NCBI GenBank assembly: GCA_039024635.1
Contig: JBCCQA010000013.1
Span: 62,001-126,000, forward strand
Length of the DNA: 64,000 nucleotides
Source: Kuafuiihalomonas sp039024635
GTDB lineage: Bacteria > Myxococcota > Kuafuiibacteriia > Kuafuiibacteriales > Kuafuiibacteriaceae
Reading direction: 5' to 3'
This document shows, piece after piece, positions 7,573 through 15,705 of the stretch (positions within the stretch are counted from its first letter, which is position 1; each line of letters starts with the position of its first letter). A program made the position numbers and the translations under genes. The notes beneath the pieces were generated by a model. It was not told the origin of the DNA and made no database searches. It was given only the letters and a program-made list of their open reading frames with translations.

Positions 7573-10001
7573 GCGTGGGGCTCCAGCAGGTGGTCGGGGA
7601 GGTTTGCCGCGCCATCCAGGCCAGCGGCCCAGACGGGCTAGACGACACCATTCACGAGGCTCTCCGTTTGGTGGGCGAGAACGTGGAGGCTTCGAGGAGT
7701 TCGGTCCAGGTCTTCGAGTCCTTCGGCGGCCACTCCCACGCTTTCGAATGGCGCCGTCCGGGGAGCGAGGACAAACCGCTTCCGGAGCTGGACCGTGACC
7801 CTCGGATCCGGAGTCGACTCGACGGTGGTGAGAGCTTTTGGATCCCCTACGAAAAAGGCTGGCTCCATCTCACGCCCATGATGGCCCGCAGACAGTGCCT
7901 GGGCGCGCTGACCCTCGAACTTCAGTCGGAAGCCGACGACCAGCAGAGCGCTGCTCTGAGCATTCTCGGCATCGCCTTCACCAACCTCTTCCTGACCCGC
8001 TTCGAGGCCATGAAGGCCGAACAAAGAACCTTCGAGGTCCAAACCCTAGACCGGCTGTACGACTTCATGGAGGCGTCGGAAGATGTCGAGGGCATGCTGG
8101 CCCAGGTCTGCTCTTTGTGCCGAGACGCCTTCGGCTGCGACGCCGTGGCCGTGGTCTTGGGGCAAGACGATGGTTTGGGCGTGGCCCACGGTCTCGGTCT
8201 GTCAGCCGAGCGCTTCCGCAGCCTGACCCACGCCTCGGCCGAAGTCCGAGAACGGCTCTTTCTTCGGTGGCAGCGATTCGCGGTCAGCACCTTCTCGGCC
8301 GAGATGAACCAAAGCCCTGGCGGCTCTCCCGCCCCGAGCACCGGATCGGAGGTTTGGGTCAGCCTGCGGGGTCTGCCGAACGGTCCGGCATGGCTCATTC
8401 TTCACCAGTCGTCCTTCGATCGGGAGTGGACCATCGACGAACGCTGGCTCCTGGCCGAAGTCGGGCGCAGGGTCTCGGACGGGATCTCGAACCTCCGCTC
8501 CTACGCCGAGATGCGCGCGAAGGAGGAGCGCTACCAGAGCGTTCTCCGAGCCATCCCCGAGGTCGTGCTGGTCTTTTCTTCCGATTTTCGGCTGGAGGAG
8601 ATCTGTTCCGATCCCTCGATGTCACCCTTCCATCCCGGCCCAGACGGGGTGGGTCGGCCCGTATCGGAGCTCTTTGGCGAAGCCACAGCCAGCCTCTTCG
8701 AGTCCACCATCGCCATGGCACTACAAAGCGATCACGTTCAGCGGGTGGAGTACACCCTGGATTGGGAGACCGAGAGCGCCATCTATTCGACCCAGGCTCG
8801 GCGCTTTGGCCAGCGAGGCGCCCATCGCGTCCTTTGGGTGGCCCGAGACGTGACCGACCAGCGCTCCTTGGAAGAAAAGCTCTTGCAGAGCCAGAGGCTG
8901 GAGAGCATGGGCCGCCTGGCCGGGGGCGTTGCCCACGACTTCAACAATATTCTGACCGCCATCTTGGGATCCTTGGACCTGGCAAGCCCAGAGATCAGCA
9001 ACGAGCAGGTGTTGGAAGACCTGGCGCAGATCGGCGAGGCGGCCGATCGAGGGGCGCGGCTCGCCAACCAGTTGCTGATGTTCGCTCGAAAGGACCAGGC
9101 GACGACCCAGCTGGTCTCGGTAGACGACACGCTGCTGCGTTTGGACCAGATGCTCCGTCGAGTCCTGGAGGAAAACGTCGAGTTGGTGACGGTGCCCGAC
9201 AGCGAGGATGCTTGCGTCCTCATCGATCCGGCACAGCTGGAGCAGGTGGTCATGAACCTGGTCCTCAACGCTCGGGACGCCATGCCGAACGGAGGCTCGA
9301 TTCACATGCAGTCCGAGAAGATCGACCTGAATCCGGATGAGGCAGCCGTGCTCGGGATGCCTCCGGGCCCCTACTTGCGGCTTCTGGTGACCGACACCGG
9401 AACCGGAATCCCGTCCCAGCACAGACACCAAGTCTTCGACCCCTTCTTCACCACCAAGCCTCAGGGCAAGGGGACCGGTCTCGGTCTCGCCACCTGTCAC
9501 GGGATCGTGAATCAACACGGAGGTAGCATCGACATCCTCCAGACCAGCGCCATGGGGACGTCTTTCCGAGTTCTCCTTCCCCGTCTGCAGGGGCAGCCGG
9601 AGCGCTCCGTCCCCGACATGCCGAGCGACGCTCGAGGTACGGAGACCATCCTCCTCGTCGAGGACGAAGCCATCGTCCGAGACGTCTCTCGACGCTTCTT
9701 GGAGCACATGGGCTACCGGGTGCTCCAGGCCCGGAACGGCAGTGAAGCCCTCCGAATGGCGGGAAGCTTCAAGGAGCCCATACATCTGCTCCTGACCGAC
9801 GTGGTCATGCCCCAGATGAGCGGCACCGAGCTGTCAGGCCTTCTCCTCGAGGCGCGACCGGAGATGAGGGCGCTCTTCATGTCGGGCTACACCAAGGAGG
9901 CCCTCACCGTGAGCGAGCGCAATCCGAAGATGCAGTTCTTGCCCAAGCCTTTCCGGCCCGAGGAGCTCGCGCAGAAGATCCGGTCCATTCTGGACGCGTG
10001 A
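7569..10001 (+). CDS. Hybrid sensor histidine kinase (GAF-GAF-PAS-HisKA-HATPase-REC)
   Basis: The 810-residue cytoplasmic kinase has no membrane segments. Two GAF-like regions span about residues 10-165 and 170-330, and a PAS-like region about 345-455. The HisKA box GRLAGGVAHDFNNIL carries the phospho-accepting His456. The ATPase domain shows NLVLNARDAM (N box), DTGTGIP (G1) and GKGTGLGL (G2). A C-terminal receiver has the acidic pair after ILLVEDEA, phospho-acceptor Asp744 in LLTDVVMP, and the conserved KPF lysine. The domain set suggests sensing of a soluble cue or redox/ligand state. The ATG at 7569 overlaps the upstream stop, so this start is preferred over longer in-frame options. No output DNA-binding domain is encoded next to it. 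Confidence 0.9.
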   Translation: MSVGLQQVVGEVCRAIQASGPDGLDDTIHEALRLVGENVEASRSSVQVFESFGGHSHAFEWRRPGSEDKPLPELDRDPRIRSRLDGGESFWIPYEKGWLHLTPMMARRQCLGALTLELQSEADDQQSAALSILGIAFTNLFLTRFEAMKAEQRTFEVQTLDRLYDFMEASEDVEGMLAQVCSLCRDAFGCDAVAVVLGQDDGLGVAHGLGLSAERFRSLTHASAEVRERLFLRWQRFAVSTFSAEMNQSPGGSPAPSTGSEVWVSLRGLPNGPAWLILHQSSFDREWTIDERWLLAEVGRRVSDGISNLRSYAEMRAKEERYQSVLRAIPEVVLVFSSDFRLEEICSDPSMSPFHPGPDGVGRPVSELFGEATASLFESTIAMALQSDHVQRVEYTLDWETESAIYSTQARRFGQRGAHRVLWVARDVTDQRSLEEKLLQSQRLESMGRLAGGVAHDFNNILTAILGSLDLASPEISNEQVLEDLAQIGEAADRGARLANQLLMFARKDQATTQLVSVDDTLLRLDQMLRRVLEENVELVTVPDSEDACVLIDPAQLEQVVMNLVLNARDAMPNGGSIHMQSEKIDLNPDEAAVLGMPPGPYLRLLVTDTGTGIPSQHRHQVFDPFFTTKPQGKGTGLGLATCHGIVNQHGGSIDILQTSAMGTSFRVLLPRLQGQPERSVPDMPSDARGTETILLVEDEAIVRDVSRRFLEHMGYRVLQARNGSEALRMAGSFKEPIHLLLTDVVMPQMSGTELSGLLLEARPEMRALFMSGYTKEALTVSERNPKMQFLPKPFRPEELAQKIRSILDA

Positions 10002-10026
10002 AGCTTGGAGCTTAAGACTCCTTAAG
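10002..10026 (+). promoter_or_regulatory. Tandem 10-bp-spaced CTTAAG boxes, candidate response-regulator operator
   Basis: CTTAAG occurs at 10011-10016 and again at 10021-10026, exactly one helical turn apart, with a degenerate third copy (GCTTGGA) about 10 bp further upstream. OmpR/CpxR-family regulators usually bind direct half-sites spaced 10-11 bp. The boxes sit 72 bp upstream of the Spy-like gene that begins an operon with its own regulator, so autoregulation is plausible. CTTAAG is self-complementary, so the pair could also form a short hairpin with a 4-nt loop; the lack of a following T run argues against a terminator. Confidence 0.4.
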
Positions 10027-10097
10027 AAAAGGCCAGCTATCTTCGGCCCTCCTTCGTCTCCTCTTCGCAGCGCAGACGCAGGATAGATTTCGAAAGG

Positions 10098-10571
10098 ATG
10101 AACCCCATGAAGTTCTTCAGTTGGAAAAAGACCCTCGTACTTGGCTGCACCGCGGCCTTTCTCGGCACCGCCTCATGGGCCTGGGCCCACGGCCCTCGAG
10201 GCGTCGGGGCGATGGGCGGAGGCGGCCCCGGGGGGCTGGGCCGAGGCCTGCACCGGATGCTCCGGGCCATGGACCTCACCGAAGCCCAGGAGGTGGAGCT
10301 CGTGAAGGCGAGCCGCCCGTTGCGGGAAGAGGGTCGTCGCATGATGGAGACCCACCGCGAGCAAGCCAAGGAGCTGGCCCGGGCGGTCGGTGAAAACCGG
10401 GTGGACGGCGCATCGATTCACGCAAGTCTGGACGAGATGGCGGCCCAGCGTCTGGCCTTGGCTCACAAGGCGGTGGACGTCTTCCTCTCCGTCGAGCAGA
10501 CCTTGAGCCAGGAGCAGCGGGCGCAGCTCCAGGACAAGGTGGAGCGGTGGCTGAGTCGCGAGATCCGGTGA
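10098..10571 (+). CDS. Spy/CpxP-like periplasmic stress protein
   Basis: The 157-residue protein has a signal peptide (KKTLVLGCTAAFLGTASWAWA) cleaved near residue 30, giving a mature start at HGPRG. A Gly-rich linker follows, then an all-helical region with MDLTEAQEVELVKASRPLREE, resembling the LTxxQ region of Spy/CpxP and zinc-resistance-associated proteins. These are periplasmic ATP-independent chaperones or inhibitors of the paired sensor kinase. The gene heads a three-gene operon with a response regulator and an envelope sensor kinase, like CpxP with CpxRA. The tandem CTTAAG boxes just upstream could mediate feedback. Its stop overlaps the next start by four bases. Confidence 0.75.
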   Translation: MNPMKFFSWKKTLVLGCTAAFLGTASWAWAHGPRGVGAMGGGGPGGLGRGLHRMLRAMDLTEAQEVELVKASRPLREEGRRMMETHREQAKELARAVGENRVDGASIHASLDEMAAQRLALAHKAVDVFLSVEQTLSQEQRAQLQDKVERWLSREIR

Positions 10572-11248
10572 GTGTTCTGGTCGTCGACGACGACCTTCGG
10601 CTGCGTGAGCTCCTCGATGAGTATCTCACCCGGCAGGGCTTCCAGGTCCAAACCGCCGCCGACGGCGAAGCGGGCCTGGAGGTCCTCGCCAAGTCGAGGA
10701 CCGAGCTCGTCATCCTCGACCTGATGATGCCGGGAATCGATGGCCTGGAGACCTGCCGTCGGATCCGCGCTCTTTCAGCCGTGCCCATCATCATGCTGAC
10801 CGCCAAGGGTGAAGACACGGACCGAATCGTTGGTCTGGAGATGGGGGCCGACGACTATCTACCCAAGCCCTTCAATCCCCGAGAGCTACTGGCTCGTATC
10901 CGGGCTGTCCTGCGCCGCACGCGAGAAGGGAGGGGGGGCGAAGAAGATAGCCTCGAAGTCGGAGAAGTCAGGATGGACCTCGGTGCTCGGCGGGTCTTTC
11001 GACAGGGAGCGGAGCTCGCGCTCACGTCGACCGAGTTCGATCTACTCAGGGTCCTGATGCAGTCCGCGGGGCGCGTCGTACCTCGAGACGGACTGATGGA
11101 ACGAGCTCGAGGGACGGACTTTGCGGCCTTCGACCGATCCATCGACGTCCACGTCAGCCACATCCGACGGAAACTCGGCGACGACCCTAGACGTCCCATG
11201 ATCCTAAAGACCATTCGTGGCGTGGGCTACATGGTGGCCAAGCCGTGA
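10568..11248 (+). CDS. OmpR/CpxR-family response regulator
   Basis: The N-terminal receiver begins VSVLVVDDD with the acidic pair, then phospho-acceptor Asp51 in VILDLMMPG, a switch Thr in MLTAKGE and the conserved Lys in YLPKPF. The C-terminal half is a winged-helix Trans_reg_C domain (TSTEFDLLRVLMQSAGRVV, then HVSHIRRKLGDD and TIRGVGYMV). The GTG at 10568 overlaps the Spy-like stop (GTGA) and puts the receiver strand at the normal distance from the start. An in-frame GTG at 10547 would add seven residues. The protein should activate envelope-stress genes when phosphorylated by the downstream kinase. Confidence 0.92.
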   Translation: MSVLVVDDDLRLRELLDEYLTRQGFQVQTAADGEAGLEVLAKSRTELVILDLMMPGIDGLETCRRIRALSAVPIIMLTAKGEDTDRIVGLEMGADDYLPKPFNPRELLARIRAVLRRTREGRGGEEDSLEVGEVRMDLGARRVFRQGAELALTSTEFDLLRVLMQSAGRVVPRDGLMERARGTDFAAFDRSIDVHVSHIRRKLGDDPRRPMILKTIRGVGYMVAKP

Positions 11249-12465
11249 GCCTTCGGCTTCGGCTCGGCCTCCTCCTGTTCGCGGTCAGCTTTGGTGGCCT
11301 GCTGGCTGCCTGGCTGGTTTCGAGCCAGACCATTCTCGGTCCATTCTTCGAGCACGTTCGTCGCATCCACGTCCGAGAAGCGGTGCGCGTTGCTCGAGAC
11401 GTAGAGCGCGGCCTGAGTCTGAAAGAGTTGCAGCGTCTTCACGACATTCGCCTGGAGCGTCGGCCCAAGGCACCACCCCGGGAGCGCTGCCGGAGCTTTG
11501 GTCGCCGCGGGACCCCGGTGCTCATCTGCCGAGGCGCCCAAAGCCTAGAGGTGCTGGTCGAGACCCGACTGGGATGGATAGCGCTCCGAGACGAGGGCGG
11601 CGGGGACCGGGTCCGCCAGCGGCTCTTCGGGCTGCTTGCTCTGCTCGCCTTGGCCCTGGCCGCCATCAGTTGGTGGCTGGCGGGTCGGGTTACCCGACCC
11701 CTGCGGGTCACGGTCGGGGCCATGGATCGAATGGCGAGCGGCGAGATGAGCCATCGCCTCCCCGGAGACCGAAACCCCGAGCTCCGACAGGCCGCTGGCG
11801 CCTTCAACCGGATGGCCGACCGAGTGGACCGGATGCTCAAAGCCGAAAGGAGCCTGATGACGGGCATCAGCCATGAGCTCCGCACCCCTTTGGCCAGACT
11901 GAGGCTCGAGATCGAGCTCTTGCGGGATTCGAACGAGCCCTCCAACGCTCGCCTCGACGCGATGGAAGCCGACGTCGAGGCCGTAGAGCGGCTCCTGTCC
12001 GAGCTCTTCTCGGTCGCCCGAGCTTCGTGGGAGGAACGGCCAAGAGAAGCATTGGACCTCGGCGAGCTCGCCCGGGAGGCGGCGCGGGCGAGCCAAGTGA
12101 TGGCCGAGGTCGAAGGCCGCTGTTCCCTGGTGGCGCACCGACCCCAGATGGAGCGCCTGTTTCGCAACCTACTGGACAATTCCAGGAAGTACGGTGGACC
12201 CGACGTGAAGGTCCGCGTGCGCCTCGACGAATCAGGCTTCGTTTTCGAGGACGACGGCCCGGGCGTGGACGAGCGGGAAAAGGAGCGAATATTCGAAGCC
12301 TTTCATCGGGCCCAGCCGGGGGCGGCCGAAGGCTGGGGCCTGGGCCTGATGGTGGTCCGACAGATCGTCGAGTTCCAAGGAGGACGGGTAGAAGCCCGTT
12401 CAGCCCGCGGACCCTTTGCCGAAGGCCGAGGTCCCGGCCTAGCCATCGAAGTCCGCTTCAGCTAA
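11245..12465 (+). CDS. Envelope sensor histidine kinase, CpxA-like
   Basis: The 406-residue kinase has two membrane segments, about residues 5-30 and 127-147, flanking a periplasmic loop of about 95 residues. The loop contains two cysteines (in RCRSF and VLICRG) that could form a disulfide. A HAMP linker follows (VTRPLRVTVGAMDRMASGEM). HisKA carries His210 in GISHELRTPLARL. The ATPase domain has LFRNLLDNSRKYG, DDGPGVD and GWGLGLMVV. The GTG at 11245 overlaps the regulator stop by four bases. It is last in the Spy-like/regulator/kinase operon, so it probably senses misfolded envelope proteins or metals and may be inhibited by the Spy-like protein. Confidence 0.9.
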   Translation: MSLRLRLGLLLFAVSFGGLLAAWLVSSQTILGPFFEHVRRIHVREAVRVARDVERGLSLKELQRLHDIRLERRPKAPPRERCRSFGRRGTPVLICRGAQSLEVLVETRLGWIALRDEGGGDRVRQRLFGLLALLALALAAISWWLAGRVTRPLRVTVGAMDRMASGEMSHRLPGDRNPELRQAAGAFNRMADRVDRMLKAERSLMTGISHELRTPLARLRLEIELLRDSNEPSNARLDAMEADVEAVERLLSELFSVARASWEERPREALDLGELAREAARASQVMAEVEGRCSLVAHRPQMERLFRNLLDNSRKYGGPDVKVRVRLDESGFVFEDDGPGVDEREKERIFEAFHRAQPGAAEGWGLGLMVVRQIVEFQGGRVEARSARGPFAEGRGPGLAIEVRFS

Positions 12466-12802
12466 CGCCGACCGATACAGTTGTCTGAGCATAGAGAACC
12501 GCCCCTCAGGCGCCGTCTAGCTGAAGGCGCCCCCACATGAGAGCAAGAGAATGGCGGAAGGGAAGAATGCCTGCCTCATGGTGAGGGTGGCATCACGCTG
12601 CCCCATAGCTCAGCGCTGTAGCTAGCACGAATGGTCTGAGGCCACAGAACAGCAGCATTCGCATTGAACACATCTCCCCGGATAGCAGGATAGCTTCCAC
12701 CGTTCGGAGACTGGAACAGACGAGAAGAAGAGTAAGTGAGAATGGCCGGCAGAGGGGTAGCAGGTTTCGAAGTCCGGAGCTGAACTCGGACTCTACCGAG
12801 CC
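12466..12802. other. Gene-free stretch, nothing firmly identified
   Basis: These 337 bases between the sensor kinase and the next minus-strand gene hold no credible ORF. GGCGCC at 12509-12514 and again at 12526-12531 could pair around an 11-nt loop just after the kinase gene, but no T run follows. The remainder looks like non-coding or decayed sequence, with less codon-like periodicity than its neighbours. Confidence 0.4.
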
Positions 12803-13285
12803 TCAGCGAGACTCGGCGTACTTGAAGGCCTTCACCATGTATCGAAGCTTCGAAATCAGCTGGGACTCCGGCCAGCGCTCCGTTCGCGCGTCCGGAGGCA
12901 CCTTCTTGTAGGCCCGCTCTACGGCCACCTGCTGCGTTTGAGTCAGCTCGAGGTCGGCCACGACGTCACCCGCTTCGACCTTCTCCCATACGGGGTCCAA
13001 GACGTCCCACTTGGCCTCGCTCAGCGCTCGAAAGTCTTCGTCCGTCCACTTGGCGAAGCGGCTCCTTCGGACCACTCGAGGCCGAGCTGGCCCCCCACGC
13101 AGGCGGCCTCCGTCTTCCTCCAGCAGAATGCGCTCCGCCGCATCTATGGCCGCGTTGGCCTGCTCGGCCGAGACCACACGTCCCGTCGCTTGGTAAGCCT
13201 CTAGGCCTGCTTCCAGGGCCTCTTTGAGCTCTTCGGAGTAGTCGGGCGCCTCCACAGGCTCGAAGCGCATAGGTCGGACAGGCAT
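12803..13285 (-). CDS. Hypothetical protein in gene-poor patch
   Basis: I do not recognise this 160-residue soluble, charged protein. It starts at an ATG (MPVRPMRFEPVEAPDY) preceded on its strand by GAGGAGCTCC, a reasonable ribosome binding site. The first half is Glu/Ala-rich and helical, including SAEQANAAIDAAERILLEED. Several Trp and Lys residues occur in the second half (FAKWTDEDFRALSEAKWDVL). It stands in a region with degenerate ORFs and long gaps on both sides, so it may belong to acquired DNA. Codon use looks similar to the neighbours, which supports coding. No function is proposed. Confidence 0.5.
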   Translation of the reverse strand: MPVRPMRFEPVEAPDYSEELKEALEAGLEAYQATGRVVSAEQANAAIDAAERILLEEDGGRLRGGPARPRVVRRSRFAKWTDEDFRALSEAKWDVLDPVWEKVEAGDVVADLELTQTQQVAVERAYKKVPPDARTERWPESQLISKLRYMVKAFKYAESR

Positions 13286-13390
13286 CGTGAGGAGCTCCTC
13301 TCAGGTCTCGCTAAGCTTGGTCAACCGGTTCAGGACCCGGCGGACTCGCCTCTGTCCGTAGAGGACTCAGAGGGCCCATCCCCAAGGAGA

Positions 13391-13702
13391 TTATGGACCG
13401 TCAGCCGGAGACCCTTGGCGTTGCTCGTACAAGTTCTCGATGGCCGCCAGAGGGACTCGACGCTCCTCTCGGTCGGGCCCAAACAGGGTCATCGCCTTCT
13501 TGGACGTGTTGAAGTGCAGCCGACAGATCGAACGTCGGTTTTTGTCGTCCAGGATGACCGAGAAGTACGTCTTCGCGTCTCGGTAGGTGACTCGGTCGGA
13601 AGAAACGACACGACGGGCGGCTCGCTCTTCGAAACGCAGCACGAGGGCGGGCTTCTTTCGTAGCTCCAACGAGGGTCTCTGAGAGGCCACAGAACGCTCC
13701 AT
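13391..13702 (-). pseudogene. C-terminal fragment of a restriction-endonuclease-like protein
   Basis: The 103-residue ORF contains TYRDAKTYFSVILDDKNRR and ICRLHFNTSKKAMTLFG, then EERRVPLAAIENLYE. This resembles the conserved C-terminal module that, from memory, follows a PD-(D/E)XK-type N-terminal domain in some predicted type I-like restriction endonucleases (pattern YFGVLLDDNNRKPICRL...). No nuclease domain is fused here. The frame stays open upstream to an in-frame stop near 13853, but that upstream translation (Ser/Arg/Gly-rich) does not look protein-like. It is best read as a remnant, or as a small stand-alone domain with the start ATG at 13702. The family call depends on recall and should be tested. 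Confidence 0.45.
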
Positions 13703-13714
13703 GACGGGCTTCGT

Positions 13715-13906
13715 GACGCGCAGGTATATATTTCTTAGCCTTCTGGAGAAAGAGCGCCTCCCGCGCCCACTAGAGGGCCTCTCGCTGCAGCTGGTTCCGG
13801 GGGTTTCGAATGCTCTTCCAGAGGTCGACGAACTTTCGACCGGACTCCCAGCTCACCGCCGAGGCGGCACGGCATCAATAAACTGCTCCCGCAGAACCTG
13901 GGACAT
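13715..13906 (-). pseudogene. Decayed coding remnant with frameshift and in-frame stop
   Basis: On the minus strand an ATG at 13906 opens MSQVLREQFIDAVPPRR, then stops at 13853. In the neighbouring frame a protein-like stretch continues at once, WESGRKFVDLWKSI then RNPRNQLQREAL. It meets a TAG at 13772-13770 and continues WAREALFLQKAKKYI. One frameshift plus one nonsense change would join these into a single coding segment of about 60 residues. I cannot name the ancestral protein. It lies directly upstream of the restriction-endonuclease-like fragment and could be part of the same decayed locus. Confidence 0.35.
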
Positions 13907-13989
13907 AGCTGACTCTAGGAGACGGCCGGGGCGAACCAAGAAGGCCCGCAAGCGCCAACAGAAGGCGCTCGCGGCCGAAGTGCCCCCAC

Positions 13990-14391
13990 TTATCTTGCTC
14001 GGCCCTTCTTCTCCCGCTCCAGCTGCTCTTTGTAGGCGACAGAGTAGCGGGTCCAGGGACGAGCCTCGAGCCGGCGGCGCTCGATGGGCTCCTCCGTCCC
14101 CTCGCAGAGACCGTAGGTCCCCTCGTCGAACTTGGCGATGGCGCTCTCGATTTCGCGGAGGAGCTTCACCTCTTTGTCGAGGAGACGCATGTTGAAGGCT
14201 TCCTCGGTCGCGCGGTTGGCCTGGTCCATCTCCTCGATGAGATCGTTGTCGTCGATTCGAGCGGTACTGGCTCGGTCGCGGATACGCTCTCTGACCTCTT
14301 CCCGAAGCTCGATCAGCCTAGACTTGAAGTGTTCGAGCTCCTTCTTGGTGAGAGGTTTTTCTTTTTCGATACGTCGCGTCCGGGTGGCCAT
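13990..14391 (-). CDS. DksA/TraR-family protein lacking most zinc-finger cysteines
   Basis: The 133-residue protein has the DksA layout: an N-terminal coiled coil (about residues 12-95, LTKKELEHFKSRLIELREEV through LLREIESAIAKFDEGTYG) followed by a C-terminal globular stub with the conserved RRLEARP. In zinc DksA this part has four Cys ligands; here only one remains (YGLCEG), and the last pair is replaced by WTRYSVAYKEQLE. Cys-poor DksA variants that still act on RNA polymerase are known, so function with ppGpp at the secondary channel is plausible. The coiled-coil tip contains acidic residues (DDNDLIEEMDQAN). The ATG at 14391 gives MATRTRRIEKEK. Confidence 0.85.
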   Translation of the reverse strand: MATRTRRIEKEKPLTKKELEHFKSRLIELREEVRERIRDRASTARIDDNDLIEEMDQANRATEEAFNMRLLDKEVKLLREIESAIAKFDEGTYGLCEGTEEPIERRRLEARPWTRYSVAYKEQLEREKKGRAR

Positions 14392-14520
14392 AGGTCGAAT
14401 TGGGCCCTTTCTAGGGGGCAGGCAGCCATACCACCGAAATCACAAGCGACCAAACACCCCGGAAAAGCCCCCGGCAGGGTGGGTTAAATTCCCTGTAGCG
14501 GCCCCGATTTGGGCCCGTTG

Positions 14521-15705
14521 ATGAAGCTCGCGAGGATCTCGAGGCTCGGGCAGACTGAGGAGGTGCGCCTGCTCTTCGCACTTTGTTCGAGCCTCTTCGC
14601 CTTGCCGCAAGGCGTCATAGCCGAAACGGCCATTGCGGACCAAGACGGCGCACCCAAGGGCAACCTGGTGTCCGGGGCGGTGCTGGACTGGGGCCCCATC
14701 GAGATCCTCGAGACCACGGTGTCCACCGGCGCCCGAGCCTCGATGTCCTTGGTGACCAGTGCCTCATACTCTGGCCAGCGAATCGGCATCCCGGTCCTGG
14801 TGGCTCGCGGCGCCAAGCCAGGTCCGACGCTCTGCCTGACGGCGGGCATCCACGGCGACGAGCTGAACGGGGTGGAGGTCGTTCGCCGCTCCATTCAACG
14901 GGTGGAGCTGGACCAGTTGGCCGGCATGCTGATGGGCCTGCCGGTGGTCAACCTGCATGGCTTTCGTCGCGGGGAGCGGGACCTGCCAGACCGCCGGGAT
15001 CTAAACCGGCACTTTCCGGGTCGGCCCAAGGGGAGCGCGGCCTCTCGGGTCGCGCACAGAGTCTTTTCCTTTCTTCAGGCCCACTGCGACGAGGCCATCG
15101 ACTTCCACACCGGCTCGGCCAGACGCTCGAACTTTCCGCAGGTTCGGGCGGACGTTGGCCAACCCGAGACCCTCGAGCTGGCCCTTCGTCTTCAGCCACC
15201 CATCATCGTCCACTCAGAGGGCACCCGCGGGATGCTGCGCCGAGCCTTGACCCAGGTCGGCATCCCGACCGTGACCTATGAATCAGGGGAGGCGATGCGC
15301 TTTCAGGTCGACGTGATCGAAGGGGTCGTGCTGGGCGTGTTGCGAACCGCAGCCTTGATGGAGGGCAAGCCAACCCTTCCTCCTCCACCCGACATCCCGC
15401 CCGAGGTCTTCCTTCAGTCCCACTGGGTCCGGGTGGACCGAGGCGGGATCCTGACCAACCGGGTAGAGCTCGGCGCCGTGGTCAAGAAGGGCCAAGTGCT
15501 TGGCGTGGTCCAAAACCCCTTCAGCGAAAGCGCCATTGAGATCCTAGCCCCTCACGACGGTCGCGTGATCGGGTGCGCCCAGCCCCAGCTCGTCCTTCCC
15601 GGCTTCGCCGCTTTCCACTTGGGCTATGATCCGCGGGAAGAGGTCCCCCAAGACGAGACCGACGATCCGGCGGTCGAGCATGGGGCTGCGGAGGACATGG
15701 AGTGA
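14521..15705 (+). CDS. Succinylglutamate desuccinylase/aspartoacylase-family zinc hydrolase, exported
   Basis: This protein of about 394 residues has a hydrophobic N-terminal segment (VRLLFALCSSLFALPQGVIA) consistent with export. The zinc site of the M14-like aspartoacylase/AstE family is visible: His111 and Glu114 in GIHGDELNG, and His196 in AIDFHTGS. NRHFPG is also typical of the family. The C-terminal 90 residues look like the barrel-sandwich domain (GAVVKKGQVLGVVQNPF). It probably cleaves an N-acyl or amide bond of a small amino-acid conjugate. The ATG at 14521 is preferred over a TTG at 14509. Its stop overlaps the next start, beginning a four-gene operon with an amide-bond-forming ligase, so it may trim or recycle the ligase product. 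Confidence 0.82.
   Translation: MKLARISRLGQTEEVRLLFALCSSLFALPQGVIAETAIADQDGAPKGNLVSGAVLDWGPIEILETTVSTGARASMSLVTSASYSGQRIGIPVLVARGAKPGPTLCLTAGIHGDELNGVEVVRRSIQRVELDQLAGMLMGLPVVNLHGFRRGERDLPDRRDLNRHFPGRPKGSAASRVAHRVFSFLQAHCDEAIDFHTGSARRSNFPQVRADVGQPETLELALRLQPPIIVHSEGTRGMLRRALTQVGIPTVTYESGEAMRFQVDVIEGVVLGVLRTAALMEGKPTLPPPPDIPPEVFLQSHWVRVDRGGILTNRVELGAVVKKGQVLGVVQNPFSESAIEILAPHDGRVIGCAQPQLVLPGFAAFHLGYDPREEVPQDETDDPAVEHGAAEDME

Noticed and set aside
7838..9340. 500-codon open frame overlapping the hybrid kinase in another frame
   Set aside because: Arg/Gly/Pro-rich shadow; the kinase frame has all catalytic motifs.
12509..12531. GGCGCC/GGCGCC hairpin after the sensor kinase as a terminator
   Set aside because: Stem of six with an 11-nt loop and no T run; too weak to call.
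13701..14195. 164-codon plus-strand frame over the decayed patch and DksA-like gene
   Set aside because: Arg/Pro-rich, antisense to the DksA-like gene and without ribosome binding site.
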